NCBI GenBank assembly: GCA_030747175.1
Contig: JASLLE010000022.1
Span: 1 to 35,944 of the forward strand
Direction of reading: 5' to 3'
DNA from: Dehalococcoidia bacterium
GTDB taxonomy: Bacteria > Chloroflexota > Dehalococcoidia > Lucifugimonadales > Lucifugimonadaceae
DNA: 35,944 nucleotides
In this document: piece by piece, positions 8,852 to 16,682 of the stretch
How positions within the stretch are numbered: position 1 is the first letter of the stretch
Layout of the letters: each line of letters starts with the position of its first letter
Program-made: the position numbers and the translations under genes
Notes under the pieces: model-generated
Told to the model about the DNA's origin: nothing
The model's database searches: none
What the model saw: only the letters and a program-made list of their open reading frames with translations

Positions 8852-10390
8852 CTAGTCGGAGTCGCCCGCGGTCGGAACCGTGGCCATCCGCTCTCCTGCT
8901 CTGCGCTGAGCCTGAGAAGATTTTCTCCCGGCCATCACGGCTGACAGCATCGCAAGTACTCCTGATACGAGCAAAACCCGGAACACTATGTGCATCCCGG
9001 ATACGAACGCGTCACCAGCCGGGCCAGACGGGTTCTCCGATACTGATTCCAGGTCCGAGCCGACGCCGCGGGAGATCATGACGCCGGCCACGACCGCCGC
9101 AGCCACGGCTACGGCCATGACGTTGGCCGTGTTGCGCACCAGATTCAGGAAAGCGGCCGCAACCCCGTAGGCGGATCGCGATACTGCGCCCACCGCGGCT
9201 GACATGTTTGGCGCCATCCACAATCCGGACCCGACGCCGTGCACGAACATGGCCGGGAGGATGAGCGCCAACGGCGTGCCCTGGTCGAACGTCGAGAAGA
9301 TCGTCAGTGTTCCGAACTGTAAAACCAGGCCGGCGAGTATGAAGTTCCGGAATCCGAACCGGTCAGACCAGCGTCCCGCGAGCGCCCCGATAATCGCCAT
9401 CATTACCGGCAACGGCATCGTGATGAGCCCGGCCTGGCTGGCGCTGCGCCCTGTGATCTCTTGCAGGTAAAACGGCATCAGGAAATAAGTCGGCCCGTTC
9501 ATTAGAAACCCCAGGAACCGCCCGGAAACGGCCCAGGAGAACTGGCTCACACGGAAGATCGTCAAATCGATCATCGGCGAGGCGATACGTGCTTCCCAGC
9601 GCAGGAACCAGGCCAGAACCAGGAAGAAAGTCACGAACCCGCCGATGATGTACGGCGAGTCCCATCCAAACCGGTTTCCGTTGGTGAGCGACAGTATCAA
9701 TATGGTCAGGCCCGCGCTCGACGTGATGATCCCCGGCCAGTCGAGCCGGCCCTTGATGACCGGGGATTCACCACGAACCCGGGCCTCGTCGATAACGACC
9801 AGGGCGATGACCGAACCGATAACGGTGACGACGCCGGTGGCGACGAAGATGGCGCGCCAGCTGAAGATGTCCACAAGCGCCCCGCCCACGACCGGCCCGC
9901 TCACGGCGCCGAGGCCGATGACGAACATGTTCATGCCGAGCGCCTTGCCGAGCTCACGGGCGGGGAACACGGACGTGATGATCGCCACGGCGACGGTCAT
10001 CACCATCGCCGAGCCGAACCCCTCGATCACGCGACCGGCAAGGAGCACCGGCAGGTTCTGAGACGTGGCGCTTACGGTCACGCCGGTCGCCATCACAAGA
10101 AGACCCGCAAGGTAGACGCGCTTGCGGCCCATGATGTCAGACAGGCGGCCCATCGGCAGAAGGACGGCGCTGATGGTGAGCGCCATCGCGACCATCACCC
10201 AGGAGGCAACAGCGAGATCCAGTTTCAGATCGTCGGCGATTCGCGGGAGCGCGACCGCGGTTCCCGAGTTTCCGATGACCGTAGTGAACTGGCCGATCGC
10301 GACCGTCGCGAATGCCAGCCATCGGTAAGAGTCACTGGTCGTTGATGTGGCGGAGTTCGTCTCGTGAAGCCCCTGGTCGAATGATGGCAA
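8852..10390 (-). CDS. MFS transporter, DHA2-like (14 TM drug:H+ antiporter family)
   Basis: 512 residues, rich in membrane helices with a count consistent with the 14-TM DHA2 group (EmrB/QacA type). Motif A is visible as MGRLSDIMGRKRVY after TM2. A motif-C-like stretch, IGLGAVSGPVVGGALVD, is seen near TM5 and is typical of exporters. The N-terminus starts from TTG at 10390; no Shine-Dalgarno-like sequence is evident, so the true start is uncertain by some tens of bases, but TM1 (WLAFATVAIGQFTTVIG) is complete. It likely exports a small hydrophobic or amphipathic compound. It leads the operon that continues with the two SDR genes and is divergent from the interrupted methyltransferase. Confidence 0.88.
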   Translation of the reverse strand: MPSFDQGLHETNSATSTTSDSYRWLAFATVAIGQFTTVIGNSGTAVALPRIADDLKLDLAVASWVMVAMALTISAVLLPMGRLSDIMGRKRVYLAGLLVMATGVTVSATSQNLPVLLAGRVIEGFGSAMVMTVAVAIITSVFPARELGKALGMNMFVIGLGAVSGPVVGGALVDIFSWRAIFVATGVVTVIGSVIALVVIDEARVRGESPVIKGRLDWPGIITSSAGLTILILSLTNGNRFGWDSPYIIGGFVTFFLVLAWFLRWEARIASPMIDLTIFRVSQFSWAVSGRFLGFLMNGPTYFLMPFYLQEITGRSASQAGLITMPLPVMMAIIGALAGRWSDRFGFRNFILAGLVLQFGTLTIFSTFDQGTPLALILPAMFVHGVGSGLWMAPNMSAAVGAVSRSAYGVAAAFLNLVRNTANVMAVAVAAAVVAGVMISRGVGSDLESVSENPSGPAGDAFVSGMHIVFRVLLVSGVLAMLSAVMAGRKSSQAQRRAGERMATVPTAGDSD

Positions 10391-10533
10391 CCGGCGAAGA
10401 AGCGGCCGTCCGATTCTACGCCCGACGCCTGCGGTGCGAGCCAGATGCGACCTGTATCCCGGGCGTATACTTCCGCCCGTATCCGCCCGGCAATGAACTC
10501 CCGCTCATCGATCGAATCCCGCATGGAGGTCCC

Positions 10534-11265
10534 ATGGCAAAGATAGTGGATCCCGAGGCCATCGAGACGCGTGTTATCCACGATCTCGTTGATTTCACGG
10601 ACAAGCGAGTAATAGAAATCGGGTGTGGGGATGGGCGGATGTTGTGGCGCTACGCAAGGCAGGCGGAAAGCGTGCTCGGAATCGACCCGAGCCAGGATTT
10701 CATCGACGCGGCCCGTGCAGCCGCGCCGGAAGAACTTGCCGGACGCGTGGCCTTTGAGGTCGGCGATGCCGTCACGGACGAGTTTTCAGGGGGACCGTAC
10801 GACGTGGCGGTGCTTGCCTGGTCGTTGTGATGAGTTCCCGTTGAAGGCGTCGTCGACGCCTTGAAAAACCTGCACCGGGCGGTGAGGCCGGGCGGCATTG
10901 TGCTTGATGTTCACCCGGAGCCGGCCGACGCCCGGCGAATACTGGTCCGCACCGGGGCTAACGAGGCGGACGCCGGTGATCTGGCGTGGACGCGAGACTT
11001 CGTGGCAGCGATCCGGAAAGCCCGAACGGCGTTGGATGATTGCGTGACGAGCGGGATGTTTGAACGCATCGCCGAGGAAACGTTCCTGTTCCGTGAGTAC
11101 TACAACTCGGAGGAATCCTGGCAGCAAACGCTGGATAAAGTTTCCGTGGGAACGTTCAATGCCAGTAACGACCTCATGGCGCGGGCACGCGAAACGATGC
11201 CCAACGGTCGGGCGGAGATCGTGCTGGAGGAAGACGTGCGCGCGCTCGTGTTGCGGCGAGTCTAG
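10534..11265 (+). CDS. Class I SAM-dependent methyltransferase interrupted by two consecutive in-frame TGA codons
   Basis: Frame +1 from ATG 10534 (GGAGG at 10525-10529) encodes MAKIVDPEAIETRVIHDLVD, then motif I VIEIGCGDGRMLW and the acidic motif VLGIDPSQDF. It continues to YDVAVLAWSL and meets TGA TGA at 10828-10833. The same frame then continues without any shift: VPVEGVVDALKNLHRAVRPGG, the expected post-motif III region of this fold, through to TAG at 11263-11265. Read through, the protein would be 243 residues, a normal length for the family. Codon usage and protein quality are the same on both sides. Either the gene is disrupted by nonsense changes or sequence error, or UGA is recoded (see findings). 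The methyl acceptor is unknown. The stop overlaps the stop of convergent rlmB in a CTAG. Confidence 0.75.
10844..10862 (+). other. Hairpin just downstream of the tandem TGA codons
   Basis: A perfect 8-bp stem (AAGGCGTC / GACGCCTT) with a 3-base GTC loop lies inside the methyltransferase coding sequence. Its loop starts 22 bases past the last base of the first TGA and 19 past that of the second. The position and the G in the first loop position fit the general description of bacterial SECIS elements. The stem also encodes an ordinary GVVDAL stretch, so it may be fortuitous in GC-rich DNA. Confidence 0.4.
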
Positions 11266-12041
11266 TCTCCTTCCGGCGCAGAGCCACCCATCCGCTGTCG
11301 CACCGCTTCGTAAAGAACGACGGCTGCTGCTACCGAGGCGTTCAGGGATTCGATCTTACCGGCCATGGGCAGGGCGACGACAAAGTCGCACTTTTCTCGG
11401 ACCAGTCGCGACATTCCCGCGCCCTCCGATCCCACCACAAGGGCGATGGGGACCTGCAGGTCCACGTCCGTGTGGAGTTGAGTTCCGCCTCCGTCCAGGC
11501 CCACGATCCAGAGGCCAGCGTCCTTCAGCTTGTCGAGGGCGCGTGACAGGTTAACGACGCGAGCTACCGAAACGTGCTCCAGTGCGCCGGCCGAAGCGCT
11601 GATAGCGCCGGGAGTGATCCCAACGGCGCGTCGCTCCGATATGACGAGTCCATCCGCCCCCGCTGCGTCAGCCGTACGGGCGATCGCTCCCAGGTTGTGC
11701 GGATCCTCGATTCCGTCCAACACCACTAGCAGAGCGCTTCGTCCAGATGCTGTGGCTGAGTTCACCAGTTCATCGAAATCGGTGTAATCAGGGTTTCGAG
11801 CTTGAGCGATCACCCCTTGATGCCGCCGTGTGTGCGCTCGTCGTTCGATATCGCGTCGGTTTTCGAGCACGACCTCCACGGAGAGCCCGGCAGCGCGCTC
11901 CAGTATTTCGTTTATCTGTGGTCCGCGTTCCGCCGTCTCGAGGAGATATAAACGTTCGACCGGGGTCCCGGCACGGAGCGCTTCGAGCACGGCCCGGCGA
12001 CCTTCTATCGTGTGGCCCGGCTGCTCACGCCTCGGTGGCAA
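11262..12041 (-). CDS. rlmB: 23S rRNA (guanosine-2'-O-)-methyltransferase, SpoU/TrmH family
   Basis: 259 residues. It has an N-terminal SpoU substrate-binding domain (about 8-85: IEGRRAVLEALRAGTPVERLYL) and a C-terminal SPOUT knot domain (about 100-255). The SPOUT motifs are all visible: DGIEDPHNLGAIARTADAAG (motif 1, with the conserved N and R), IALVVGSEGAGMSRLV (motif 2) and LPMAGKIESLNASVAAAVVLYE (motif 3). RlmB methylates the 2'-OH of G2251 in the 23S P-loop. Paralogues acting on tRNA exist, but the N-terminal domain and motif 3 favour RlmB. The start is TTG at 12041: no other start codon lies between it and the upstream in-frame stop, and an AGG sits about 7 bases before it. Confidence 0.9.
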   Translation of the reverse strand: MPPRREQPGHTIEGRRAVLEALRAGTPVERLYLLETAERGPQINEILERAAGLSVEVVLENRRDIERRAHTRRHQGVIAQARNPDYTDFDELVNSATASGRSALLVVLDGIEDPHNLGAIARTADAAGADGLVISERRAVGITPGAISASAGALEHVSVARVVNLSRALDKLKDAGLWIVGLDGGGTQLHTDVDLQVPIALVVGSEGAGMSRLVREKCDFVVALPMAGKIESLNASVAAAVVLYEAVRQRMGGSAPEGD

Positions 12042-12250
12042 GGGTACCTGCTGACACTGTCTGTTTTGACATGGCCCCTAGCGTATCTGGTAATCACCCC
12101 GGCGGCTGACTGTGGGAACTACCGGTCAGGGTGCGATCAGGACCGCATTTGCTGTTGGTCCGTCTCTGCACTTCCGTGAATCGGCTGAACTGCGATGATT
12201 GACTGGTTCAGCAGCGCAAATGCCAGGAGTTGCCCCGACGGCCTGATCAT

Positions 12251-12736
12251 ATGAAAGAGCAATACGTAAACGCGTTCCTTTTTCCCGCGACGCTGGTGTG
12301 GGAGAGCGAACTAAACACCGATCTTGAGTTCATCAGCGCCATGCCGCGCCGTGACGGCAAGACGATGTCAGACCTTTCCGTGCTCGTACGGGTCACCGGC
12401 GATCTTGTCGGATGGGTGAGCTACGAACTCCGCAAGAAAGATGCGCTCCGCGTTGTGGGCGCCATGATTTCTGAACGTGTTTTTGAACTCGATGAAATGG
12501 GGCATTCCGCCCTGGGTGAAGTGGCCAACATGATCACAGGCAACGCCGCGACGGCCCTTGAGGTCGCCGGTTACACGTGTGATCTCAGGCCGCCGGAATT
12601 TCTCGCGGGAGTAGGCAGAGAGTTTCCCCCCACCCCTGCTCCGATACAGATCAGGGCGGACTTCAGGAGCGAGGTCGGCGTTCTCGGGGTGCGGATTTCC
12701 CTTGGTGAATCATCCGGAGTACAGGTAGCCGCATAG
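12251..12736 (+). CDS. CheX-like chemotaxis phosphatase domain protein
   Basis: 161 residues matching the CheC/CheX/FliY phosphatase fold in its single-domain CheX form. The signature E-x-x-N is visible in LGEVANMITGNAATALE (about 88-104), preceded by VGAMISERVFELDEMGHSAL and followed by the family's RPPEFLAG. CheX dephosphorylates CheY-P; related proteins act on other response regulators. No other chemotaxis or flagellar gene is in the window, so it may serve a non-chemotactic phosphorelay. The ATG at 12251 gives a family-like N-terminus (MKEQYVNAFLF). An upstream in-frame TTG at 12230 is possible but its AGGAG is too close, so the start is uncertain. Confidence 0.75.
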   Translation: MKEQYVNAFLFPATLVWESELNTDLEFISAMPRRDGKTMSDLSVLVRVTGDLVGWVSYELRKKDALRVVGAMISERVFELDEMGHSALGEVANMITGNAATALEVAGYTCDLRPPEFLAGVGREFPPTPAPIQIRADFRSEVGVLGVRISLGESSGVQVAA

Positions 12737-12831
12737 CCGGCCTTCCGGTCCACTTCCTCCCGGTTGCCCAAAATATCTGACGTGGAGGCGGTCGGGTCGC
12801 GAGCGCGACCCGTGAAGAGACGCCGTGCCGG

Positions 12832-14130
12832 TTAGCTCCAGGTTCTGTCGTGGGCGTCCAGCGCATCCCATTCGCCGGTCGGCTCGAACATCCCCTGGTG
12901 CGTGGCGAAATTCTCGTTCCCGCGGTTGAGGTGTTCCTCGACGGCTTCTTCGTTCAGCTCGATCCCCAGTCCGGGACCCTCCGGCGCCTGGATGTAGCCG
13001 TTTTCGACGATGGGCTTGCTGATGCCATCCACAAGGTCGTCCCACCAGGGATTGTCGACCGAGTGCATCTCCAGCGCCATGAAGTTTTCCGTGGCGAGCG
13101 CGCAGTGGACGTTGGCCATCGCCACCACCGGAGAACCCGCCTGGTGCAGGGCCATCATCACGCCGCGTTCCTGTGCATAGTCGCCGATCTTCTTGGTCTC
13201 CAGTATCCCGCCCGAGGTCGCCAGGTCGGGGTGTATTACACCGACGGCTCGGGAGTCGAGCAAGGGCTTGAATCCCTCCTTGAGGTAAATGTCCTCGCCG
13301 GTGGCGACCGGGGTGGTGCAGGACTCGGCGAGCCTCTTCCACTGGCCCGTGTACTGCCACGGGATCATGTCCTCGTACCAGGCCAGTGAGAACTGGTCCA
13401 GCGCACGGGCGACCTTGATGCAGCTCTCCAGGCCGATGTGGCCGAAGTGGTCTGAAGCCAGCGGTATCTCGTATCCGATGATGTCACGGACCGTGGCGAC
13501 GTACTCTTGCATCGCCTCGATCCCGCGGTCGGTGATCTGGATGCCGGTCAGGGGGTGCGAAACGTCCGTCGTCTCGAGCATGCCCGCCGGGTAGTTGAGC
13601 CCGCCTTCGATGCCTTGCGCGATCCAGGTTCCGATGTCCATTTTCAGGTAGGTGAAGCCGCGCTCCATCCGGCCCTTGAGCGCCTCGCCCATGGCTTTCG
13701 GATCGCGCAGCGCAGGCGTGTCGGCATAGCAGCGCACGCTGTCCCGGAACTTGCCCCCGGCGAGCATGAATGCGGGCACGCCGTACGCCTTGCCGGCGAG
13801 GTCCATCAACGCCATCTCGACCCCACATACCCCGCCGCCCAGCCGTGCGTCTCCCCCGAATTGCTTGATTTTGCGGAAGAGCCTGTCGACTTCGGTCGGG
13901 TTCTCGCCGAGCAGGCGGCTCTTCAGCATGAGCGCGTATCGTGCGCTCGCCCCGTCACGCACCTCGCCGAGGCCGACGAGGCCCTGGTTTGTGTAGACCC
14001 GGATGATCGGCCATCGCCAGTTGTCCTGACCCACAACGGCGATGCGCATGTCGGTGATCTTCAGATCCGACGGCCGTGAACCTGTGCTTACTTTATCGAG
14101 GACGGAGTCGGAGTCAGAATAAACGGTCAA
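12832..14130 (-). CDS. Enolase-superfamily sugar-acid dehydratase (mandelate racemase/muconate lactonizing family)
   Basis: 432 residues. It has an N-terminal capping domain (about 24-135) and a (beta/alpha)7-beta barrel with the mandelate-racemase ligands in order. These are K163 in YLKMD, metal ligands D227 (LASDHFGHIG), E253 (AWYEDMIPW) and E279 (VATGEDIY), and the His-Asp dyad D302 (HPDLATSGG) and H329 (MALHQAG). This set is typical of acid-sugar dehydratases of the MR subgroup. Around 166-205 there is an extended loop between the acid/base Lys strand and the first metal-ligand strand. The TTG start at 14130 is supported by GGGAG eight bases upstream. An MFS transporter lies 157 bases upstream in the same direction, suggesting uptake and catabolism of a sugar acid. 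The exact substrate is not readable. Confidence 0.9.
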   Translation of the reverse strand: MTVYSDSDSVLDKVSTGSRPSDLKITDMRIAVVGQDNWRWPIIRVYTNQGLVGLGEVRDGASARYALMLKSRLLGENPTEVDRLFRKIKQFGGDARLGGGVCGVEMALMDLAGKAYGVPAFMLAGGKFRDSVRCYADTPALRDPKAMGEALKGRMERGFTYLKMDIGTWIAQGIEGGLNYPAGMLETTDVSHPLTGIQITDRGIEAMQEYVATVRDIIGYEIPLASDHFGHIGLESCIKVARALDQFSLAWYEDMIPWQYTGQWKRLAESCTTPVATGEDIYLKEGFKPLLDSRAVGVIHPDLATSGGILETKKIGDYAQERGVMMALHQAGSPVVAMANVHCALATENFMALEMHSVDNPWWDDLVDGISKPIVENGYIQAPEGPGLGIELNEEAVEEHLNRGNENFATHQGMFEPTGEWDALDAHDRTWS

Positions 14131-14287
14131 GGATCAGTCTCCCGGGGAGTGAGGTGGAGCGCCTCCGTTGAAGGCGCAGCGCTCAATTGTGAGCGGTCAG
14201 GCAACGCCGTGCAACGTGTCAGGTGCCCGGAACGATATCCAGATTCAGACGCGTAAATATGACGGCACCGTAAGCGCCCGGCGGGGC

Positions 14288-15598
14288 CTATTCGGACGCG
14301 GTCATACGCTCGCGGAGCCGGGGGAACTTGAGCGCCACGGCTCCCATAAGCAGCGCTCCCGTGATCGACATTCCGACAACGGCGGCGTGCGGGCCGAAGA
14401 CACTCGCCACAGCGCCGACCATGACCGCGCCAACAGGGAACGCTATCAGGAACATGGTCTGGATCCCGATCAGCCGCCCGCGCACCTTCGCCGGGGCCGA
14501 CAACAGGATCACGTTTGACTGCATGACACCGAACATCGAGGCCGAAACGCCCAGCGAGAACAACAGGAAAAGTGTGAGCGGAAGCGCCGACGAAAGTCCG
14601 AGCGGGATCCCGATCAACATCGATACGGATACCGCTATGAGAAGAGCTTTACCCGGGGAAGCAATGCGTTTTCCAAACCAGGCGACGATCAGCATGGAAC
14701 CGGCCAGTTCACCGGCGCCCTGGGCGGACCACAGCGCCCCGAGTGTACCGGGGCCTCCTCCCAGTACCTCCGTCGCAAAGATCGGTATCAGGTGGAGGAA
14801 GGTGAACGCGAAGCCCTCGGCGGTGATGATTACAGCAAACACGGCGACGATCGCTGGACGCGAGCGGGCAACCCGGAATCCTTCAACGATGGATTCCAGG
14901 AGACCGGGCCGTCCGGATTGATCGTCACGTGCGCGATCGACTTTTTCGGCCGCTCCCGCCGGTACCGAGAACATTGCCAGGACTGCCAGCGAGTAGGCGA
15001 TGGTCGTGCCGACGAACATGATCGGCGCGTCTAAGAAGGGCAGCAGAGCGCCGGCGATTATGGGACCGACGATAAGGGAAACGGTGAACGCGATCGCTTC
15101 AAAACCAAGCGCGCTGGTCAGTTCCCTCTCCGGCACGAGATCTGCGTACAGGGCGCGGAGGGCAGGAATCACGGCGGAAGCGAACAGGCCGCCGATAGCG
15201 GTCAACGAGTAGATCATCCACAGGTTGGATCCGAAGCTGAAGAGCGCGAACGCGAGCAGCGCGGCGATGGCGACACGGCCCATGGTGGTGGCCCGGATGA
15301 ACCACACCTGGTTGACGCGGTCGGCCATGGCGCCCCCCACGGGGCCGGCGACGACGAAGGGCGCAAGCCGCGCGAACACGCCCAGCGATACCAGAAAGGG
15401 AGACCAGGTGGCTTCAACGATCACCCAGCCCACGACGGTGATCTCGACCCAGCGGGACAGGTGTATCAGGAGAAGCGCACCCCATATCTGTCGGAAGGGA
15501 GCGATCTGGAGCGCTCCGGGCATCGCAATTCTGCCAAACAGCCGGGTCGGGTCGATCGGCTGTGCGGCGACCGGCATGGTCGCTGCTTGCTGTGTCAT
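14288..15598 (-). CDS. MFS transporter (MFS_3/EntS-like)
   Basis: 436 residues with about 11-12 hydrophobic helices. The signature after TM2 is GPVGGAMADRVNQVWFIRAT, a variant of MFS motif A typical of the MFS_3/enterobactin-exporter-like family. The N-terminal cytoplasmic tail is about 40 residues, and the mid-protein cytoplasmic loop (about 200-225) is charged. It starts with ATG at 15598. The 5' leader holds two consecutive hairpins (listed separately), suggesting RNA-level control. It precedes the enolase-superfamily dehydratase on the same strand and may carry its substrate or export a by-product. EntS-like family membership favours export; direction cannot be decided from sequence. Confidence 0.88.
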   Translation of the reverse strand: MTQQAATMPVAAQPIDPTRLFGRIAMPGALQIAPFRQIWGALLLIHLSRWVEITVVGWVIVEATWSPFLVSLGVFARLAPFVVAGPVGGAMADRVNQVWFIRATTMGRVAIAALLAFALFSFGSNLWMIYSLTAIGGLFASAVIPALRALYADLVPERELTSALGFEAIAFTVSLIVGPIIAGALLPFLDAPIMFVGTTIAYSLAVLAMFSVPAGAAEKVDRARDDQSGRPGLLESIVEGFRVARSRPAIVAVFAVIITAEGFAFTFLHLIPIFATEVLGGGPGTLGALWSAQGAGELAGSMLIVAWFGKRIASPGKALLIAVSVSMLIGIPLGLSSALPLTLFLLFSLGVSASMFGVMQSNVILLSAPAKVRGRLIGIQTMFLIAFPVGAVMVGAVASVFGPHAAVVGMSITGALLMGAVALKFPRLRERMTASE

Positions 15599-15636
15599 CT
15601 CTATTCAGTTCCCCTGTATTCGATTACTGGCGCAGG

Positions 15637-15697
15637 CGCCCGTTTTCACGGGCGAAAACCAGACAGCCGCCCCCTTCCGATCTGGAAGAGCGCGGCT
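15637..15697 (-). promoter_or_regulatory. Two-hairpin structured leader upstream of the MFS gene
   Basis: Read on the minus strand, 15697-15665 forms a long hairpin. Outer stem AGCCGC/GCGGCT and inner stem CTTCC/GGAAG enclose a 5-base loop, with C-G and U-G pairs possible between them. About ten bases later, 15654-15637 forms CGCCCGT-GAAA-ACGGGCG, a perfect 7-bp stem capped by a GNRA tetraloop. The second hairpin ends 39 bases before the MFS start codon. The GAAA loop and extra G-U pairs exist only on the minus strand, which favours function in the MFS transcript. No known riboswitch class was recognised. Confidence 0.4.
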
Positions 15698-15834
15698 GGT
15701 GGGCGTTTTTCAATGTCGCGACGGTACGATCTCGCACGAGTCGGGATCAATGTGCGAAACACTGATTTTGATTAAGGAATTGTTAAGGTTTGAGGCGGTT
15801 TGGATCGGGGCGATACTGCCCTATCCTTGGGCTC

Positions 15835-16359
15835 ATGTTTCAGCGACTTCGCCGGCTTTTTGATCGGCGTACTCCGGCTCACGGTCTGGACCCGTCCCGC
15901 GCCATGGAACGTTACGAGCGCGGGGTCGCGTTGTTCGACGAAGGTAAGTGGTCCGCCGCCGAGCGCGAGTTCACCAGAGCGATCGGGTCATCGCCGCCAA
16001 TCGCCGGGATGTATCACCATCGTGGTTCGGCGTTCGCAGAGCAGGGCAAACACCTGGAGGCGATTTCGGATTACGACGCCGCTATCCGGCTGCGGCCCGG
16101 CTACCCGGACACGTACCTCGACCGCGGTAATTCATATCATGCGTTGGAACTCGACGAGCACGCCGTACGGGACTACTCGGAGGCGATTCGCCTGCGACCG
16201 GAATACGCGGAAGCGTTTGCGAATCGAGCTGTTGTACACGCAGTGCTCGGTGATGACGGCGCGTCACGGTGGGACGCTGACGAAGCGATTGCCCGCGGGA
16301 TCGATCGTGCTGCGCTTGAGGAGCTACTGGAGGAGACGGTGAAGGTACGAGAGGGGTAA
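15835..16359 (+). CDS. Tetratricopeptide-repeat (TPR) protein
   Basis: 174 residues from the ATG at 15835; an upstream in-frame TTG at 15790 would add 15 residues of non-repeat sequence. Three TPR units are clear: AMERYERGVALFDEGKWSAA (about 24-57), AGMYHHRGSAFAEQGKHLEA through YDAAIRLRPGY (about 58-91), and TYLDRGNSYHALELDEHAV through YSEAIRLRPEY (about 92-125). A partial fourth follows. No signal peptide or membrane helix is visible. TPR proteins are protein-interaction scaffolds; no partner domain is fused here. Divergent from the MFS gene. Confidence 0.82.
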   Translation: MFQRLRRLFDRRTPAHGLDPSRAMERYERGVALFDEGKWSAAEREFTRAIGSSPPIAGMYHHRGSAFAEQGKHLEAISDYDAAIRLRPGYPDTYLDRGNSYHALELDEHAVRDYSEAIRLRPEYAEAFANRAVVHAVLGDDGASRWDADEAIARGIDRAALEELLEETVKVREG

Positions 16360-16368
16360 GCGAGAGGT

Positions 16369-16391
16369 AGCACCCCAAGGCTCTCGAAGGG
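16369..16391. repeat. Copy of a dispersed intergenic repeat end (GGCTCTCGAAG)
   Basis: The block containing AGGCTCTCGAAGGGC matches the right end of the inverted-repeat element at 24575-24660 (AGGCTCTCGAAGGGC at 24649-24663). The preceding bases are also similar (GCACCCCA versus GTGCCCTG). It lies just after the TPR gene. Confidence 0.55.
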
Positions 16392-16438
16392 CGGGGTCGT
16401 GCATTAACGCGCTTGCGGCGCTCGGCCTTCGGCCTCGA

Positions 16439-16682
16439 CCCTCTCCCGCGAAGGGGAGAGGGGGCAAGTATTTCGGCGCGGCCCGGACAAATTTCTGTCA
16501 TACCGGGTATATATGCCCGTCCCGCTCCTTCCGGGACCAGAAGGACGAGGGACCGTCACCGAAGCGTTACCCGCGGAAGTGTCCTCGGTTGTGGAGAGTC
16601 TTTGAACTCCCTCACCCTTCCCCGGAAGGGCAGTCTCCCGGTCCTCTTCCGCCGGGAGAGGGGGCAGTCACCGGAGCGTTAC
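16439..16682. repeat. Hairpin-rich intergenic repeat block
   Basis: This fills most of the 319-base space between the TPR gene and lpdA. It holds three GC-rich hairpins: CCCTCTCCC/GGGAGAGGG at 16439-16462 (9 bp), CCCTTCC/GGAAGGG at 16615-16630 (7 bp) and CTCCCGG/CCGGGAG at 16635-16658 (7 bp). There is also a direct repeat, GTCACCGAAGCGTTAC at 16555-16570 and GTCACCGGAGCGTTAC at 16667-16682 (15 of 16 identical). The second direct-repeat copy contains the lpdA stop codon. I see no gene here. The hairpins may terminate both convergent transcripts. Confidence 0.6.

Noticed and set aside
7561..9081. 506-residue plus-strand open frame
   Set aside because: It lies antisense to the two SDR genes and the MFS gene, which have clear family motifs. 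The translated product is Arg/Pro/His-rich with no recognisable domain, as expected from the antisense of GC-rich genes.
10312..10533. In-frame upstream extension of the methyltransferase
   Set aside because: The extension has no family character and overlaps the 5' end of the divergent MFS gene. GGAGG precedes the ATG at 10534, which gives a normal N-terminus.
12850..14079. Long plus-strand open frames over the dehydratase (179, 114 and 190 residues)
   Set aside because: All are shadows of the enolase-superfamily gene, which shows every active-site residue on the minus strand.
15674..15692. CTTCCGATCT followed by GGAAGAGCG resembles sequencing-adapter ends
   Set aside because: Only about ten bases match and the segment fits into a longer hairpin with flanking complementary arms. 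An assembly artefact cannot be fully excluded; raw reads across 15660-15700 would settle it.
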